Positions 16,921 to 25,150 of a DNA stretch of 64,000 nt are shown piece by piece. The notes beneath the pieces were generated by a model that did no database searches, was not told the origin of the DNA, and saw nothing but the letters and a program-made list of their open reading frames with translations. The translations under genes and the position numbers were made by a program. Positions within the stretch are counted from its first letter, which is position 1. Each line of letters opens with the position of its first letter. The stretch is from positions 1,798,001-1,862,000 of the forward strand of contig NZ_CP114065.1 in the NCBI RefSeq assembly GCF_027627575.1, given 5' to 3'. Origin of the DNA: Kribbella sp. CA-293567. Its GTDB lineage: Bacteria > Actinomycetota > Actinomycetes > Propionibacteriales > Kribbellaceae.

Positions 16921-17795
16921 GTTCACCTCCTGGTGAGCCGCGCAAGATCGGCTATCTCTACCTCCTGCCGGCGCTGCTCGTCTACGGAGCCTTCCTGCTC
17001 TATCCACTGGGTCGCGCGGTGCATCTGTCGCTGTTCGAGTGGGACGGGATCACACTCGGCAAGTTCGTTGGCCTGAGCAACTATGCGGACGTGGTCGCGG
17101 ACGCCGGACTGCGGGCGGCGTTCGGGCACGCGCTGGTGCTGATCGTCTTCTACTCGGTGCTGCCGGTGATCATCGGGCTCGCCCTGGCCTCGGTGCTGCA
17201 GCGGGCGCGGGTGCGCGGGATCGGCTTCTTCCGGACCGTGGTGTTCCTCCCGCAGGTGGTGGCGATGGTGGTCGTCGCCGTGTCCTGGCGGCACATCTAT
17301 GCTCCCGACGGGCCGCTGAACGACGTACTGCGTGCTGTCGGGCTCGACTCGCTCGCCCGGGGATGGTTGGGGGACTACACCTTCGCCCTGCCGGCCGTCG
17401 GGGTGATCGGGACGTGGTTCGAGACCGGGCTGGTCACCGTGTTGCTGCTGGCCGGGATGGCGCGAATCCCGCGCGAACGTTACGAGGCGGCCCGGCTCGA
17501 CGGGGCCGGTGCCGTCGCCGAGTTCTTCGCGGTGGTGCTGCCCGCCGTCCGGGGTGAGATCGCGGTCGCGGTGACGTTGACGGTGATCGCGGCGCTGCGG
17601 ACCTTCGACCTGGTCTACGTGACGACGAGCGGTGGACCCGGGACGTCGACCAGCGTCCCGTCGTACGAGGTGTACCACCGGGCCTTCGAGCTCGGTCAGG
17701 TCGGATCCGCCGCGGCGATCGGGGTGTGCCTGACGGTGCTGATCTTCGTCATCACGCTGGGCGTCAACCGCCTGGCGGACCGGAGTACGGCGTGA
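16917..17795 (+). CDS. Sugar ABC importer permease, MalF-type
   Basis: This 292 aa membrane protein has six helices and the importer EAA motif EAARLDGAGAVAEFFAVVLPAVRG near residue 190, which contacts the ATPase. The N-terminus (YLYLLPALLVYGAFLLYPLGRAVHLSLFEWDG) is typical of the MalF/UgpA class. The GTG start overlaps the lipoprotein stop by four bases. With the next gene it forms the heterodimeric channel. Transport is inferred to be driven by a distant multipurpose ATPase, since none is encoded here. Confidence 0.9.
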   Translation: MSSPPGEPRKIGYLYLLPALLVYGAFLLYPLGRAVHLSLFEWDGITLGKFVGLSNYADVVADAGLRAAFGHALVLIVFYSVLPVIIGLALASVLQRARVRGIGFFRTVVFLPQVVAMVVVAVSWRHIYAPDGPLNDVLRAVGLDSLARGWLGDYTFALPAVGVIGTWFETGLVTVLLLAGMARIPRERYEAARLDGAGAVAEFFAVVLPAVRGEIAVAVTLTVIAALRTFDLVYVTTSGGPGTSTSVPSYEVYHRAFELGQVGSAAAIGVCLTVLIFVITLGVNRLADRSTA

Positions 17796-18598
17796 GGGCG
17801 TCGCTGACCGAGCGGGTCGGCAACTACCTGCTGCTCACGGTCTTCGGGCTCTTCGCGCTCGGGCCGATCGTGACGATCCTGGTGGCGGCGTTCGGGCCGG
17901 ACGACGGCGGCAGTGGGTCCAGCGGGTTCGGCAACTTCGGCAAGGCGTGGGAGATCGGGCACTTCGGCAGCTACCTGCGGACGAGCGTGCTGGTGTCGGT
18001 CTCGGTGGTCGTGGTGAGCGTGCTGCTGTCCGTGCTGAGTGGCTACGCGTTCGGGACGATGCGGTTCCGCGGCGCCGGGGTGCTGTTCTACCTGTTCCTG
18101 CTGGGGATCATGATGCCGACCGAGGCGATCATCGTCCCGCTGTACTTCGACCTGCGCTCGCTCGGGCTGACCGACACCTTCTGGGCGATCGCGTTGCCAC
18201 AGGTCGCCCAATCGGTTGCCTTCGGCACCTTCTGGATGCGGGCCTACTTCCGCTCGTCCAGCCGGTCGCTGGTGGAGGCGGCCCGGCTCGACGGTGCCGG
18301 GCACTGGCGGACGCTGTGGGCGGTGCTCGTGCCGCCCGCCCGGCCGGCGCTGGTGACGCTGGTCGTGCTGGTGTTCATGTGGACCTGGAACGAGTTCCTG
18401 ATCCCGCTGGTAATGGTGACGAGCGAGTCGCTGCGGACGGCGCCGCTCGGCCTGGCGTTCTTCTCCGGGCAGTACACGTCCGGCTTCACCCTGCTCGCGG
18501 CCGGTGCCGTGATCGTGGGTACGCCGGTCGTGCTGGTCTACGCGTTCCTGCAGCGCCACTTCATCGCGGGGATGCTGGAGGGCGCGGTCCGGGAGTAG
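17792..18598 (+). CDS. Sugar ABC importer permease, MalG-type
   Basis: This 268 aa membrane protein has six helices and the EAA motif EAARLDGAGHWRTLWAVLVPPARPAL. The C-terminal TWNEFLIPLVMVTSESLRTAPLGLAFF segment is characteristic of the MalG/UgpE class. I chose GTG 17792, which overlaps the preceding stop (GTGA). The longer in-frame version from 17726 would add 22 residues of shadow sequence. Its TAG stop directly abuts the stop of the convergent marR gene inside a 16-base palindrome. Confidence 0.9.
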   Translation: MRASLTERVGNYLLLTVFGLFALGPIVTILVAAFGPDDGGSGSSGFGNFGKAWEIGHFGSYLRTSVLVSVSVVVVSVLLSVLSGYAFGTMRFRGAGVLFYLFLLGIMMPTEAIIVPLYFDLRSLGLTDTFWAIALPQVAQSVAFGTFWMRAYFRSSSRSLVEAARLDGAGHWRTLWAVLVPPARPALVTLVVLVFMWTWNEFLIPLVMVTSESLRTAPLGLAFFSGQYTSGFTLLAAGAVIVGTPVVLVYAFLQRHFIAGMLEGAVRE

Positions 18599-18606
18599 CT
18601 ACTCCC
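18591..18606. terminator. 16-base palindrome spanning two abutting stop codons
   Basis: GGGAGTAGCTACTCCC is a perfect palindrome. Its centre is the TAG of the permease (18596-18598) directly followed by the CTA (TAG on the minus strand) of marR (18599-18601). It may act as a weak two-way terminator or simply reflect the two joined gene ends. Confidence 0.35.
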
Positions 18607-19042
18607 CGTCGCAGGACTTGAGCAGCGGAGCGTGCAGGCGGTCGGCCAGGACCCGGCGGTGAGTGGACGCGGCCTCGGTCTGCCGGATCAGGCCCTCGTC
18701 GGTCAGCCGGACGTTGATCGCTCGCCGGTCCTCGGTGCACATGTGCCGCTCGACCAGGCCGGCCGTCTCCAGCCGGCCGATCACGCGAGAAAGCGCGCTC
18801 TGGCTCAGGTGGACCGACCCGGCGATCGTCTGGACCTTGGCCGACTGCTCCGGCATCTCGGCGAGCCGCTCGAGCACCTCGTACTCGCTCATGCCGAGCC
18901 CATGGCTCTGCAGTTCGCGGTCCAGCGCGCAGCCGATGTCGGCGTGCCGGGCCAGCAACTCGCGCCAGACCCGGACGTCGGTACTGATCTCGCCGGCCGC
19001 GCCGGGCTCACCAGTCCCGGCGCTGACCTTCGTCTCGGTCAT
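18599..19042 (-). CDS. MarR-family regulator of the second MFS exporter
   Basis: This 147 aa MarR repressor has the winged-helix segment SEYEVLERLAEMPEQSAKVQTIAGSVHLSQSALSRVIGRLETAGLVERHMCTEDRRAINVRLTDEG and the conserved D-x-R wing (TEDRRA). The ATG at 19042 is chosen because TAACCT, a good -10 box, ends seven bases upstream. An ATG at 19069 is in frame but lies inside the operator palindrome. It is divergent from a DHA2 exporter, with repeated ATGCA/TGCAT palindromes between the two genes. That is the classical layout for a repressor controlling itself and an efflux pump. Confidence 0.87.
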   Translation of the reverse strand: MTETKVSAGTGEPGAAGEISTDVRVWRELLARHADIGCALDRELQSHGLGMSEYEVLERLAEMPEQSAKVQTIAGSVHLSQSALSRVIGRLETAGLVERHMCTEDRRAINVRLTDEGLIRQTEAASTHRRVLADRLHAPLLKSCDGE

Positions 19043-19049
19043 GAGGTGC

Positions 19050-19114
19050 AGGTTAGCATGCAGCTGCATTCAATGCAATTGCAATTAATGAGTAGACATT
19101 AGATGCAGGTGCAT
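19050..19114. promoter_or_regulatory. marR/MFS divergent control region with three ATGCA-type palindromes
   Basis: The region has ATGCAGCTGCAT (19058-19069, perfect), TGCAATTGCA (19074-19083, perfect) and ATGCA-GG-TGCAT (19103-19114). Their centres lie 15 and 30 bases apart. The minus-strand -10 box TAACCT (19055-19050) serves marR. The third site touches the exporter start at 19113. Confidence 0.7.
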
Positions 19115-20633
19115 GCAAAGCTCTCTCCTCGTGACGCAAACAACAACGCTCCCCACAGCTCCGGATCGCCTGACCTGGGACGCGCGCCTCTGGGGCGCCC
19201 TCCTGGTGGTCTGCGGCGTGATCTTCCTCGACGGCCTGGACGTGTCCATGGTCGGTATGTCGCTGCCGGCCATCGGCTCCGACCTCGGCGTCTCGCTGTC
19301 TTCGCTCCAGTGGGTCGTCACCGGCTACGTGCTCGGGTACGGCGGATTCCTGCTGCTGGGCGGACGCACCGCCGACCTGCTCGGCCGCCGCCGGGTCTTC
19401 CTGATCGCGCTGGCCGTCTTCGCCGTGGTCTCGATGCTGAGCTCGCTGGCCACCAACCCCGAACTGCTGATCGCCACGCGGTTCGTGAAGGGCATCGCCG
19501 CGGCGTTCACCGCGCCGGCCGCGCTCTCGATCATCACCACCACCTTCCACGAGGGCCCGGACCGCAACCGTGCCCTCAGCATCTTCACCACCTGCGCCGC
19601 CAGCGGCTTCTCGATGGGCCTGATCCTCGGCGGCCTGCTGACCGAGGTCGGCTGGCGCTGGACCTTCCTGATGCCCGGCCCGGTCGCGCTGATCGTGCTG
19701 CTGTTCGCGATCAAGCTGATCCCGAACAGCCCGCGGGACGAGACCGCCGGCGGGTACGACGTACCGGGTGCCGTCACGGTCACCGCGGGGATGCTGATCC
19801 TGGTCTTCGCGGTCGTCGGCGCCGAGGGAGCCGGCTGGGGCTCCTTCCGCACCATCGGGCTGTTCGTGCTGTCCGCCGTCCTGCTGGCCGCCTTCGTCGC
19901 GATCGAGCTGAGGACCAAGCACCCGCTGGTCCGGCTCGGCATCTTCCGTCAGGCCAACCTGCGGCGCGCCAACCTGGGCATCATGGCGGTCTTCGGCGCG
20001 TACGTCGCGTTCCAGTTCATCGGCACGCTGTACCTGCAGAACCTGCTCGGCTGGTCGTCGTTCGAGACCGCGCTCGGCTTCCTGCCGGCCGGCCTGCTGG
20101 TCGCCTTCCTGTCGCCGAACGCCGGCAAGGTGGCCGACCGGATCGGTACCGAGCGGATGTTCGCGGCCGGGATGGCGTTGTTCGTGGCCGGCTACGCGTT
20201 GTTCCTGCGGATCGGCCCGACCTCCGACTACACCGGCACCATCCTGCCGACGATCGTGCTGATCGGTCTGGGCTTCGCGATCACCTTCCCGGCCTTGAAC
20301 ATGCAGGCGACCAACGGGGTCGACGACAACGAGCAGGGGCTCGCGTCGGGGCTGTTCAACACCTCCAGCCAGGTCGGTGGCGCGATCGTGCTGGCCGTCA
20401 CCACCGCGGTGATCGGCAGCCAGTCGCACGGGGTGACCGCGCCGAGCGGGATGTTGTCGGCGTACAAGCCGGCGCTGGTGGTGGTCACCGGGATCACTGT
20501 CCTCGGGCTGCTGATCGGGCTGTCCGGTCTGCGCGGTCTGGGGGCCCGCCGCGCGGCCCAGGCCCGGGAGCTCGCCGAACTCGAAGCGGTGCAGAAGGAA
20601 CTGGCGAAGGAGGAGATGACTCCGGTCGCCTGA
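19113..20633 (+). CDS. DHA2-family MFS exporter, second copy type
   Basis: This 506 aa exporter has 14 predicted helices and the DHA2 signatures GVIFLDGLDVSMVGMSLPAIG (helix 1), GGRTADLLGRRRVFL (motif A) and GFSMGLILGGLLTEVGWRWTFL (motif C). It is clearly different from the first exporter at 6.5-8.1 kb, so they are not recent duplicates. The start is either ATG 19113, which falls in an operator half-site, or GTG 19131. Neither has a ribosome site, so a leaderless mRNA is possible. It is controlled by the divergent MarR. A 13-base terminator stem follows the stop. Confidence 0.88.
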   Translation: MQSSLLVTQTTTLPTAPDRLTWDARLWGALLVVCGVIFLDGLDVSMVGMSLPAIGSDLGVSLSSLQWVVTGYVLGYGGFLLLGGRTADLLGRRRVFLIALAVFAVVSMLSSLATNPELLIATRFVKGIAAAFTAPAALSIITTTFHEGPDRNRALSIFTTCAASGFSMGLILGGLLTEVGWRWTFLMPGPVALIVLLFAIKLIPNSPRDETAGGYDVPGAVTVTAGMLILVFAVVGAEGAGWGSFRTIGLFVLSAVLLAAFVAIELRTKHPLVRLGIFRQANLRRANLGIMAVFGAYVAFQFIGTLYLQNLLGWSSFETALGFLPAGLLVAFLSPNAGKVADRIGTERMFAAGMALFVAGYALFLRIGPTSDYTGTILPTIVLIGLGFAITFPALNMQATNGVDDNEQGLASGLFNTSSQVGGAIVLAVTTAVIGSQSHGVTAPSGMLSAYKPALVVVTGITVLGLLIGLSGLRGLGARRAAQARELAELEAVQKELAKEEMTPVA

Positions 20634-20646
20634 CCACAGCTGCGCG

Positions 20647-20681
20647 GTGCGGGTCACGGGCTACTCCGCCGTGACCCGCAC
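20647..20681 (+). terminator. Terminator of the second MFS gene
   Basis: There is a perfect 13-base stem GTGCGGGTCACGG / CCGTGACCCGCAC (20647-20659 and 20669-20681) with a 9-base loop, 14 bases beyond the stop codon. Confidence 0.75.
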
Positions 20682-20729
20682 TTGCGCTTGACCGGGATTG
20701 CGCTCGGTGGGCCTGGGCACCGGTAGCGG

Positions 20730-22625
20730 ATGCGCAGCGAAGAGTCGGACAGTCGTCTCCTGGCCGGTCGGTACCGGCTGCTCGAGCTACTCGGTAGGGG
20801 CGGCATGGGCGTGGTGTGGCGCGCCCGGGACGAGGTACTCCACCGTGAGGTGGCGGTCAAGGAGATCCTCCTGCCGCCCGAACTGCCGGATGAGGAACGC
20901 GACGTACTGCGGAGCCGGACCCTGCGGGAAGCTCGTTCGGCCGCCCGGCTGAGTGATCCGAACGTCGTAGCGGTGTACGACGTGGTGGAGGAGGAGGGGC
21001 GGCCGTGGATCGTGATGGAGTTCGTCAGGTCCCGGACGCTGGCGGACGCCGTTCGGCAGGAGGGCCCGCTGCCGTTTCGTCAGGTGGCGAAGATCGGGCT
21101 GCAGGTGCTCGGCGCTCTGGAGGCGGCGCATCCGGCGGGAGTGCTGCACCGTGATGTCAAGCCGAGCAACGTCCTGCTGGCCGACGACGGCCGGGTGGTA
21201 CTGACCGACTTCGGCATCGCCACCCTGGAAGGCGAATCGTCGCTGACCCAGTCGGGCACGCTGGTCGGCTCACCGGCGTACATCGCTCCCGAGCGGGTGC
21301 AGGCACGAGGAGCCGGGCCCGAGTCGGACCTGTGGTCGCTGGGCGCCACCCTCTACACGGCCGTCGAAGGCCGCCCGCCCCACGATCGCGGTACTGCGCT
21401 CACCACCCTCACCGCCGCCGTCACCGAGCCCCCGGACCCGCCGAAGCTGGCAGGACCGCTATGGCCGGCGCTGGAAGGCCTCCTGCGCAAGGACCCGGCG
21501 GATCGTCTCAAGGCGCCCGCTGCGCGCCGGCTGTTGCAGCAAGCCGCGACTGCCGTCTCGCCGCCGACTGCTGGTTCGTCTGCTGCTCCGGGGTCGGCGG
21601 CTTCGGAGTCAACCGCTCCCGGCTCAGGGCCTGTGGGGGCAGCCGCTTCGGGGTCCACAGTTCCGGGGTCCGCGCCTTCGGATCATGGGCAAGGTACGCG
21701 GGTGCTGCCGGTGGCGCCTGCGGCTGCGCAGGCTGCAGCTGCGCCTGCTCCGGTGGCGCCGGCCGCTGCGCGAGCTGCAGCTGCGCCTGCTCCGGTGGTG
21801 GAGCCTGCCTCCCCGGCTGCTCCGGCTGCTCCGGCTGCTCCGGCTACTTCGGCACCCTCGGCTGCTCCGGCTGTGGCGACGTCCTCTGGTCGTTGGGGGT
21901 CCAAGGCGAGTGCCGGCTTGGCTGCAGCCGTGTTGCTGGCGGCTGGTCTTGGGGCTTGGACTGCATTCGGACCGGAGGAAGACAGCAAGCAGGGCGAGGG
22001 CCAGTCGCCAGGGGCGTCCAGCGCAGCACCTACGGCGGCGCCCAGTACCCAGACGCCGCGTAGTACGCCGACTGCATCCGAGAAGAGCAGCGCGCCTCAA
22101 AGCAGCGCCCCTCAGAGCACTGTGCGGTCGCCATCTGTCTCCTCGCCTCCAAGCAGCCGGACAACAGAGCCGAGCACGCCGCCAGGCGCAGTACCGGCGG
22201 GATTCAGACGGCATACCGACCCGACGGGGTTCTCGCTGGCAGTGCCGAGCAATTGGACCGTACGGCGTGAGGGTGGCCGCGTGTACTTCCGTGAACCCGG
22301 TGGATCGCGACTGCTGCTGATCGACCAGACGGACCAGCCCAAGGCGGATCCGGTGGCCGACTGGCGGCAGCAGGAACAGGCGCGGCGGGACGGCTACCCG
22401 GCGTACCGGCGGATCCGGCTGGAGGCAGTGGACTATTTCCAGAAAGCTGCTGACTGGGAATTCAGCTATGGGGTGAAAGGCGGGCGGCAGCATGTGCTGA
22501 ACCGCGGAGTGGTCACCAGCCCGGACCAGGCCTACGGAATCTACTGGTCGACCCCAGACGGGCAGTGGGCGGCCAGTCAGGACACCTTGCGCGCCATCAC
22601 CGCCAGCTTCCGCCCTGCTTCCTGA
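20730..22625 (+). CDS. Membrane-anchored Ser/Thr protein kinase (PknB-type)
   Basis: This 631 aa Hanks-type kinase has a glycine loop LGRGGMGVVW at residues 21-30, catalytic Lys44 (VAVKEI), the catalytic loop HRDVKPSN near residue 140, DFG (LTDFGIA) and APE (YIAPERV). A Pro/Ala/Ser-rich linker (~275-390) leads to one membrane helix (ASAGLAAAVLLAAGLGAWTAFG). An extracellular Ser/Pro-rich stalk and a ~140-residue globular domain (FRRHTDPTGFSLAVPSNWTVRREGG...) follow, so it probably senses something outside the cell. The linker is coded by a minisatellite. A DUF4097 protein gene follows on the same strand, about 90 bases downstream. Confidence 0.9.
   Translation: MRSEESDSRLLAGRYRLLELLGRGGMGVVWRARDEVLHREVAVKEILLPPELPDEERDVLRSRTLREARSAARLSDPNVVAVYDVVEEEGRPWIVMEFVRSRTLADAVRQEGPLPFRQVAKIGLQVLGALEAAHPAGVLHRDVKPSNVLLADDGRVVLTDFGIATLEGESSLTQSGTLVGSPAYIAPERVQARGAGPESDLWSLGATLYTAVEGRPPHDRGTALTTLTAAVTEPPDPPKLAGPLWPALEGLLRKDPADRLKAPAARRLLQQAATAVSPPTAGSSAAPGSAASESTAPGSGPVGAAASGSTVPGSAPSDHGQGTRVLPVAPAAAQAAAAPAPVAPAAARAAAAPAPVVEPASPAAPAAPAAPATSAPSAAPAVATSSGRWGSKASAGLAAAVLLAAGLGAWTAFGPEEDSKQGEGQSPGASSAAPTAAPSTQTPRSTPTASEKSSAPQSSAPQSTVRSPSVSSPPSSRTTEPSTPPGAVPAGFRRHTDPTGFSLAVPSNWTVRREGGRVYFREPGGSRLLLIDQTDQPKADPVADWRQQEQARRDGYPAYRRIRLEAVDYFQKAADWEFSYGVKGGRQHVLNRGVVTSPDQAYGIYWSTPDGQWAASQDTLRAITASFRPAS
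21732..21850 (+). repeat. Coding minisatellite in the kinase linker
   Basis: Two identical 25-base copies (21732-21756 and 21774-21798) are 42 bases apart. Next comes a run of GGCTGCTCC units (21815-21841, three exact copies, with a variant fourth to 21850). All are in frame and code for the Ala/Pro linker. Such repeats can expand and shrink without breaking the kinase. Confidence 0.7.
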
Positions 22626-22716
22626 CCGTGATCGCCGGGCGGATCAGGGGTCGCGGGGGAGAGGTCCGGGCCATCCCCCATTGGTTTCGACCCGTCCGGG
22701 TGCTGGACTGGGGGAC

Positions 22717-23913
22717 ATGAGCGATCAGAGCAGCAAGAGCGACTACGACCGCAAGGTCAAGGCAATCCTGGACCGAGTCGCCGCCGGCCACCTCACCTCC
22801 GACGAAGCCGCGACCCTGATCGCTGCCCTCTCCAGCACCTCAACGCCCGCCGCGGCCGGCAGCTCGAGCCCCGCTTCCGCAGGCATTCCTGCAGCCGACT
22901 CGGACGTGCCCTCGCCGTCTGTCTGGGCGGAAGCCGTCGACTCTCCGAACCCAGGCGCCTGGCCCAGCACCAGCTCGGGCAGCCCCGCCGCGACGAGCAC
23001 CGGCACCTCCACGGCCACGGGCTCAAGCAACGCCACCTCGGGTGACTCTGCCAACACCAGTACCAGCAACTCATCCGCGACGGGCACTGGCAACTCCGCA
23101 GCCACGGACTCGAGCAACTCCGCCGCGACCGACTCGGCTGACTCCGCCGCGACCAGCGCCGAGCCGACTCGTACTGCGGCCGGCAGCACCGGCGAAGGCA
23201 CCGTGGTGGACGACTCGGCCGTCGTACCGGAGCCTGCTGAGCCGGTGCTCGAGCAGGAGACGCTGCACAGCGACCTGGTGGTGCCGTCCGGCGTACGGCG
23301 AGTGACGATCCGCGCGATCGGCCGCCGGGTTCGCTTGGTGGGGGAGCCTGCGGTGACCGGGGTCGCCGTGGACGGCCCGCACGTGATCAAGCGGGACGGC
23401 GACACCCTCTCGATCAACAGTGAAGGCGACATGGGCGTCTCGATCGACGGGCTGAGCATGCTGCGCAACCCGACCGACCTGAAGTCCCACGTCAACGGTC
23501 TCGCGAAGGAGCTGTGGATCCGCGTCAACCCGATGCTCGACGTCGAGGTCGAGGTGACCGGCGGCAGTGTGCAGGCCGAGCGGCTCCCGGGCCTGTCCCG
23601 CGTCCGCGTCACCGCCGGTACGGCGAAGGTCACCGACGTCGACGGCCCGATCGATCTGCTCGTCCAGGCCGGTACGGCGACCCTCGACGCCCAGATCACC
23701 AAGGGACGCTCCCGGGTCCGGGTCGAGTCCGGCTCCGCCAACATCACGCTGCGCCGAGGCTCCGACGTCCGCGTCCACACCGAGGCCCAGCTCGGCCGCG
23801 TCTCCTGGACCGGCGCCGTCTCCGGCCAGTCCAAGGACGTGGAGATCGGCCGCGGCCGGGCCGCGCTCGACGTCGAGGTGCTGGTCGGCAGCGCTCAGAT
23901 CACCTCCGACTAG
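22717..23913 (+). CDS. DUF4097-family beta-repeat protein with a Ser/Thr-rich linker
   Basis: This is a 398 aa soluble protein. Residues 1-45 form a helical segment (DYDRKVKAILDRVAAGHLTSDEAATLIAAL) like the short helical module of bacterial SHOCT/anti-sigma-type proteins. Residues ~50-165 are a low-complexity Ser/Thr/Ala/Asn linker. Residues ~180-398 are repeated short beta-strands of the DUF4097 (putative adhesin) type. No signal peptide or membrane helix is present, so cell-surface adhesion is doubtful. ATG 22717 follows a purine-rich GGGGGA; a longer start at 22681 is less likely. It follows the kinase gene closely, and its Ser/Thr-rich linker could be a kinase substrate. That is inference. 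Confidence 0.7.
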   Translation: MSDQSSKSDYDRKVKAILDRVAAGHLTSDEAATLIAALSSTSTPAAAGSSSPASAGIPAADSDVPSPSVWAEAVDSPNPGAWPSTSSGSPAATSTGTSTATGSSNATSGDSANTSTSNSSATGTGNSAATDSSNSAATDSADSAATSAEPTRTAAGSTGEGTVVDDSAVVPEPAEPVLEQETLHSDLVVPSGVRRVTIRAIGRRVRLVGEPAVTGVAVDGPHVIKRDGDTLSINSEGDMGVSIDGLSMLRNPTDLKSHVNGLAKELWIRVNPMLDVEVEVTGGSVQAERLPGLSRVRVTAGTAKVTDVDGPIDLLVQAGTATLDAQITKGRSRVRVESGSANITLRRGSDVRVHTEAQLGRVSWTGAVSGQSKDVEIGRGRAALDVEVLVGSAQITSD

Positions 23914-23951
23914 GCAGCGGACCGCCACCACTGACCAACCTGCCCGGCCGG

Positions 23952-23981
23952 CCCCGGCGCCCGCTCAGCGGGGCGCCGGGG
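23952..23981 (+). terminator. Terminator after the DUF4097 gene
   Basis: There is a perfect 11-base stem CCCCGGCGCCC / GGGCGCCGGGG (23952-23962 and 23971-23981) with an 8-base loop, 38 bases beyond the stop. It isolates the following ABC exporter operon. Confidence 0.65.
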
Positions 23982-24112
23982 CTGTGCTGTCCACGGCGTT
24001 GGTGTGTGGTGCGCGTCCGGCTTTTCGTGCGTCCGGGGTTAATGACTCGAATCTGTCGGTGACGTCCGCCAGGATGATGACCTGCATCACATCCCTGGAA
24101 GGAGCGGCTTCG

Positions 24113-25150
24113 ATGGCTGCAATCGAGGCGACTGGCCTCGTGAAGACGTTCAAGGCCCGGAAGAACACCGTCAGGGCCCTGGACGGGATCGATCTGGAGG
24201 TTCCCGAGGGCTCCGTGCTCGGATTGCTGGGGCCCAACGGCGCCGGCAAGACGACTGCTGTCCGGGTGCTCACCACGCTGATGCGGCCGGACGCCGGCAG
24301 CGCGCGGGTGCTCGGGCACGACGTGGTGAAGGAAGCCGACACCGTGCGCGGGCTGGTCGGACTCTCCGGGCAGTACGCCGCGGTCGACGAGCTGCTCACC
24401 GGCCGCGAGAACCTCTGGATGTTCGGCCGGCTCTACCGGCTCACCAGCCAGCAGGCGAAGCAGCGGGCCGACGAGCTGCTCGAGATCTTCGACCTGACGG
24501 AGGCGGCCGACCGGACCCTCAAGACCTACTCGGGCGGGATGCGCCGCCGGCTCGACCTGGCCGGTTCGCTGGTCGCCCACCCCAAGGTGCTGTTCCTCGA
24601 CGAACCGACGACCGGGCTCGACCCGCGCAGCCGGCTCGACCTGTGGAAGATCATCCGCGACCGGGTCAGCGAGGGCGTCACGATCCTGCTGACCACGCAG
24701 TACCTGGAAGAGGCCGACGAGCTGGCCGACAGCATCGTCGTGGTCGACCACGGCTCGGTGATCGCCCGCGGTACCGCGGACGAGCTGAAGGCCAAGGTCG
24801 GTGGCGAGCGGATCGAGGTCGTCGTGCACGATCCGGCCGAGACCGGCCGCGCGCTCGAGTTGCTGACCGCGGCGCTGCAGATCACCGATCCCGAGTCGAC
24901 CACGCTCGAGCAGCACAGCAAGCGGCTGACGATGCCCGCGCCGGGTGGTTCCGAGGCGCTGGTCGGCGTGATCCGCACGCTCGACGGCGCCGGCATCCGG
25001 ATCGCCGACATCGGGCTGCGCCGGCCGACGCTGGACGACGTGTTCCTCAGCTTGACCGGGCACGCGACCGACAACCCGGACACCAGCACCGACGAGACCG
25101 CCGTACCGGGCTCCGGTTCCGGCACCGGACAGAAGAAGGTGAAAGCATGA
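24113..25150 (+). CDS. ABC-2 exporter ATP-binding protein (DrrA-like), second system
   Basis: This 345 aa ATPase has Walker A GPNGAGKTT, the signature YSGGMRRRLDLAGSL, Walker B VLFLDEPTTGLD and switch TTQYLEEAD. Gln replaces the usual His, as in other DrrA-type proteins. The C-terminal regulatory region ends in the family motif RRPTLDDVFLSLTGH. The ATG at 24113 follows GGAAGGAG; the frame is open much further upstream, but that is shadow over the previous gene. Daunorubicin-type exporters and many lipid exporters share this architecture. The substrate is unknown. It overlaps the permease gene by four bases. Confidence 0.9.
   Translation: MAAIEATGLVKTFKARKNTVRALDGIDLEVPEGSVLGLLGPNGAGKTTAVRVLTTLMRPDAGSARVLGHDVVKEADTVRGLVGLSGQYAAVDELLTGRENLWMFGRLYRLTSQQAKQRADELLEIFDLTEAADRTLKTYSGGMRRRLDLAGSLVAHPKVLFLDEPTTGLDPRSRLDLWKIIRDRVSEGVTILLTTQYLEEADELADSIVVVDHGSVIARGTADELKAKVGGERIEVVVHDPAETGRALELLTAALQITDPESTTLEQHSKRLTMPAPGGSEALVGVIRTLDGAGIRIADIGLRRPTLDDVFLSLTGHATDNPDTSTDETAVPGSGSGTGQKKVKA

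Noticed and set aside
19053..20657. A 534-codon minus-strand frame opposite the second MFS gene.
   Set aside because: It is a compositional shadow (rich in Asp, Gln, Arg, Gly) with no motif, and the MFS gene on the other strand is unambiguous.
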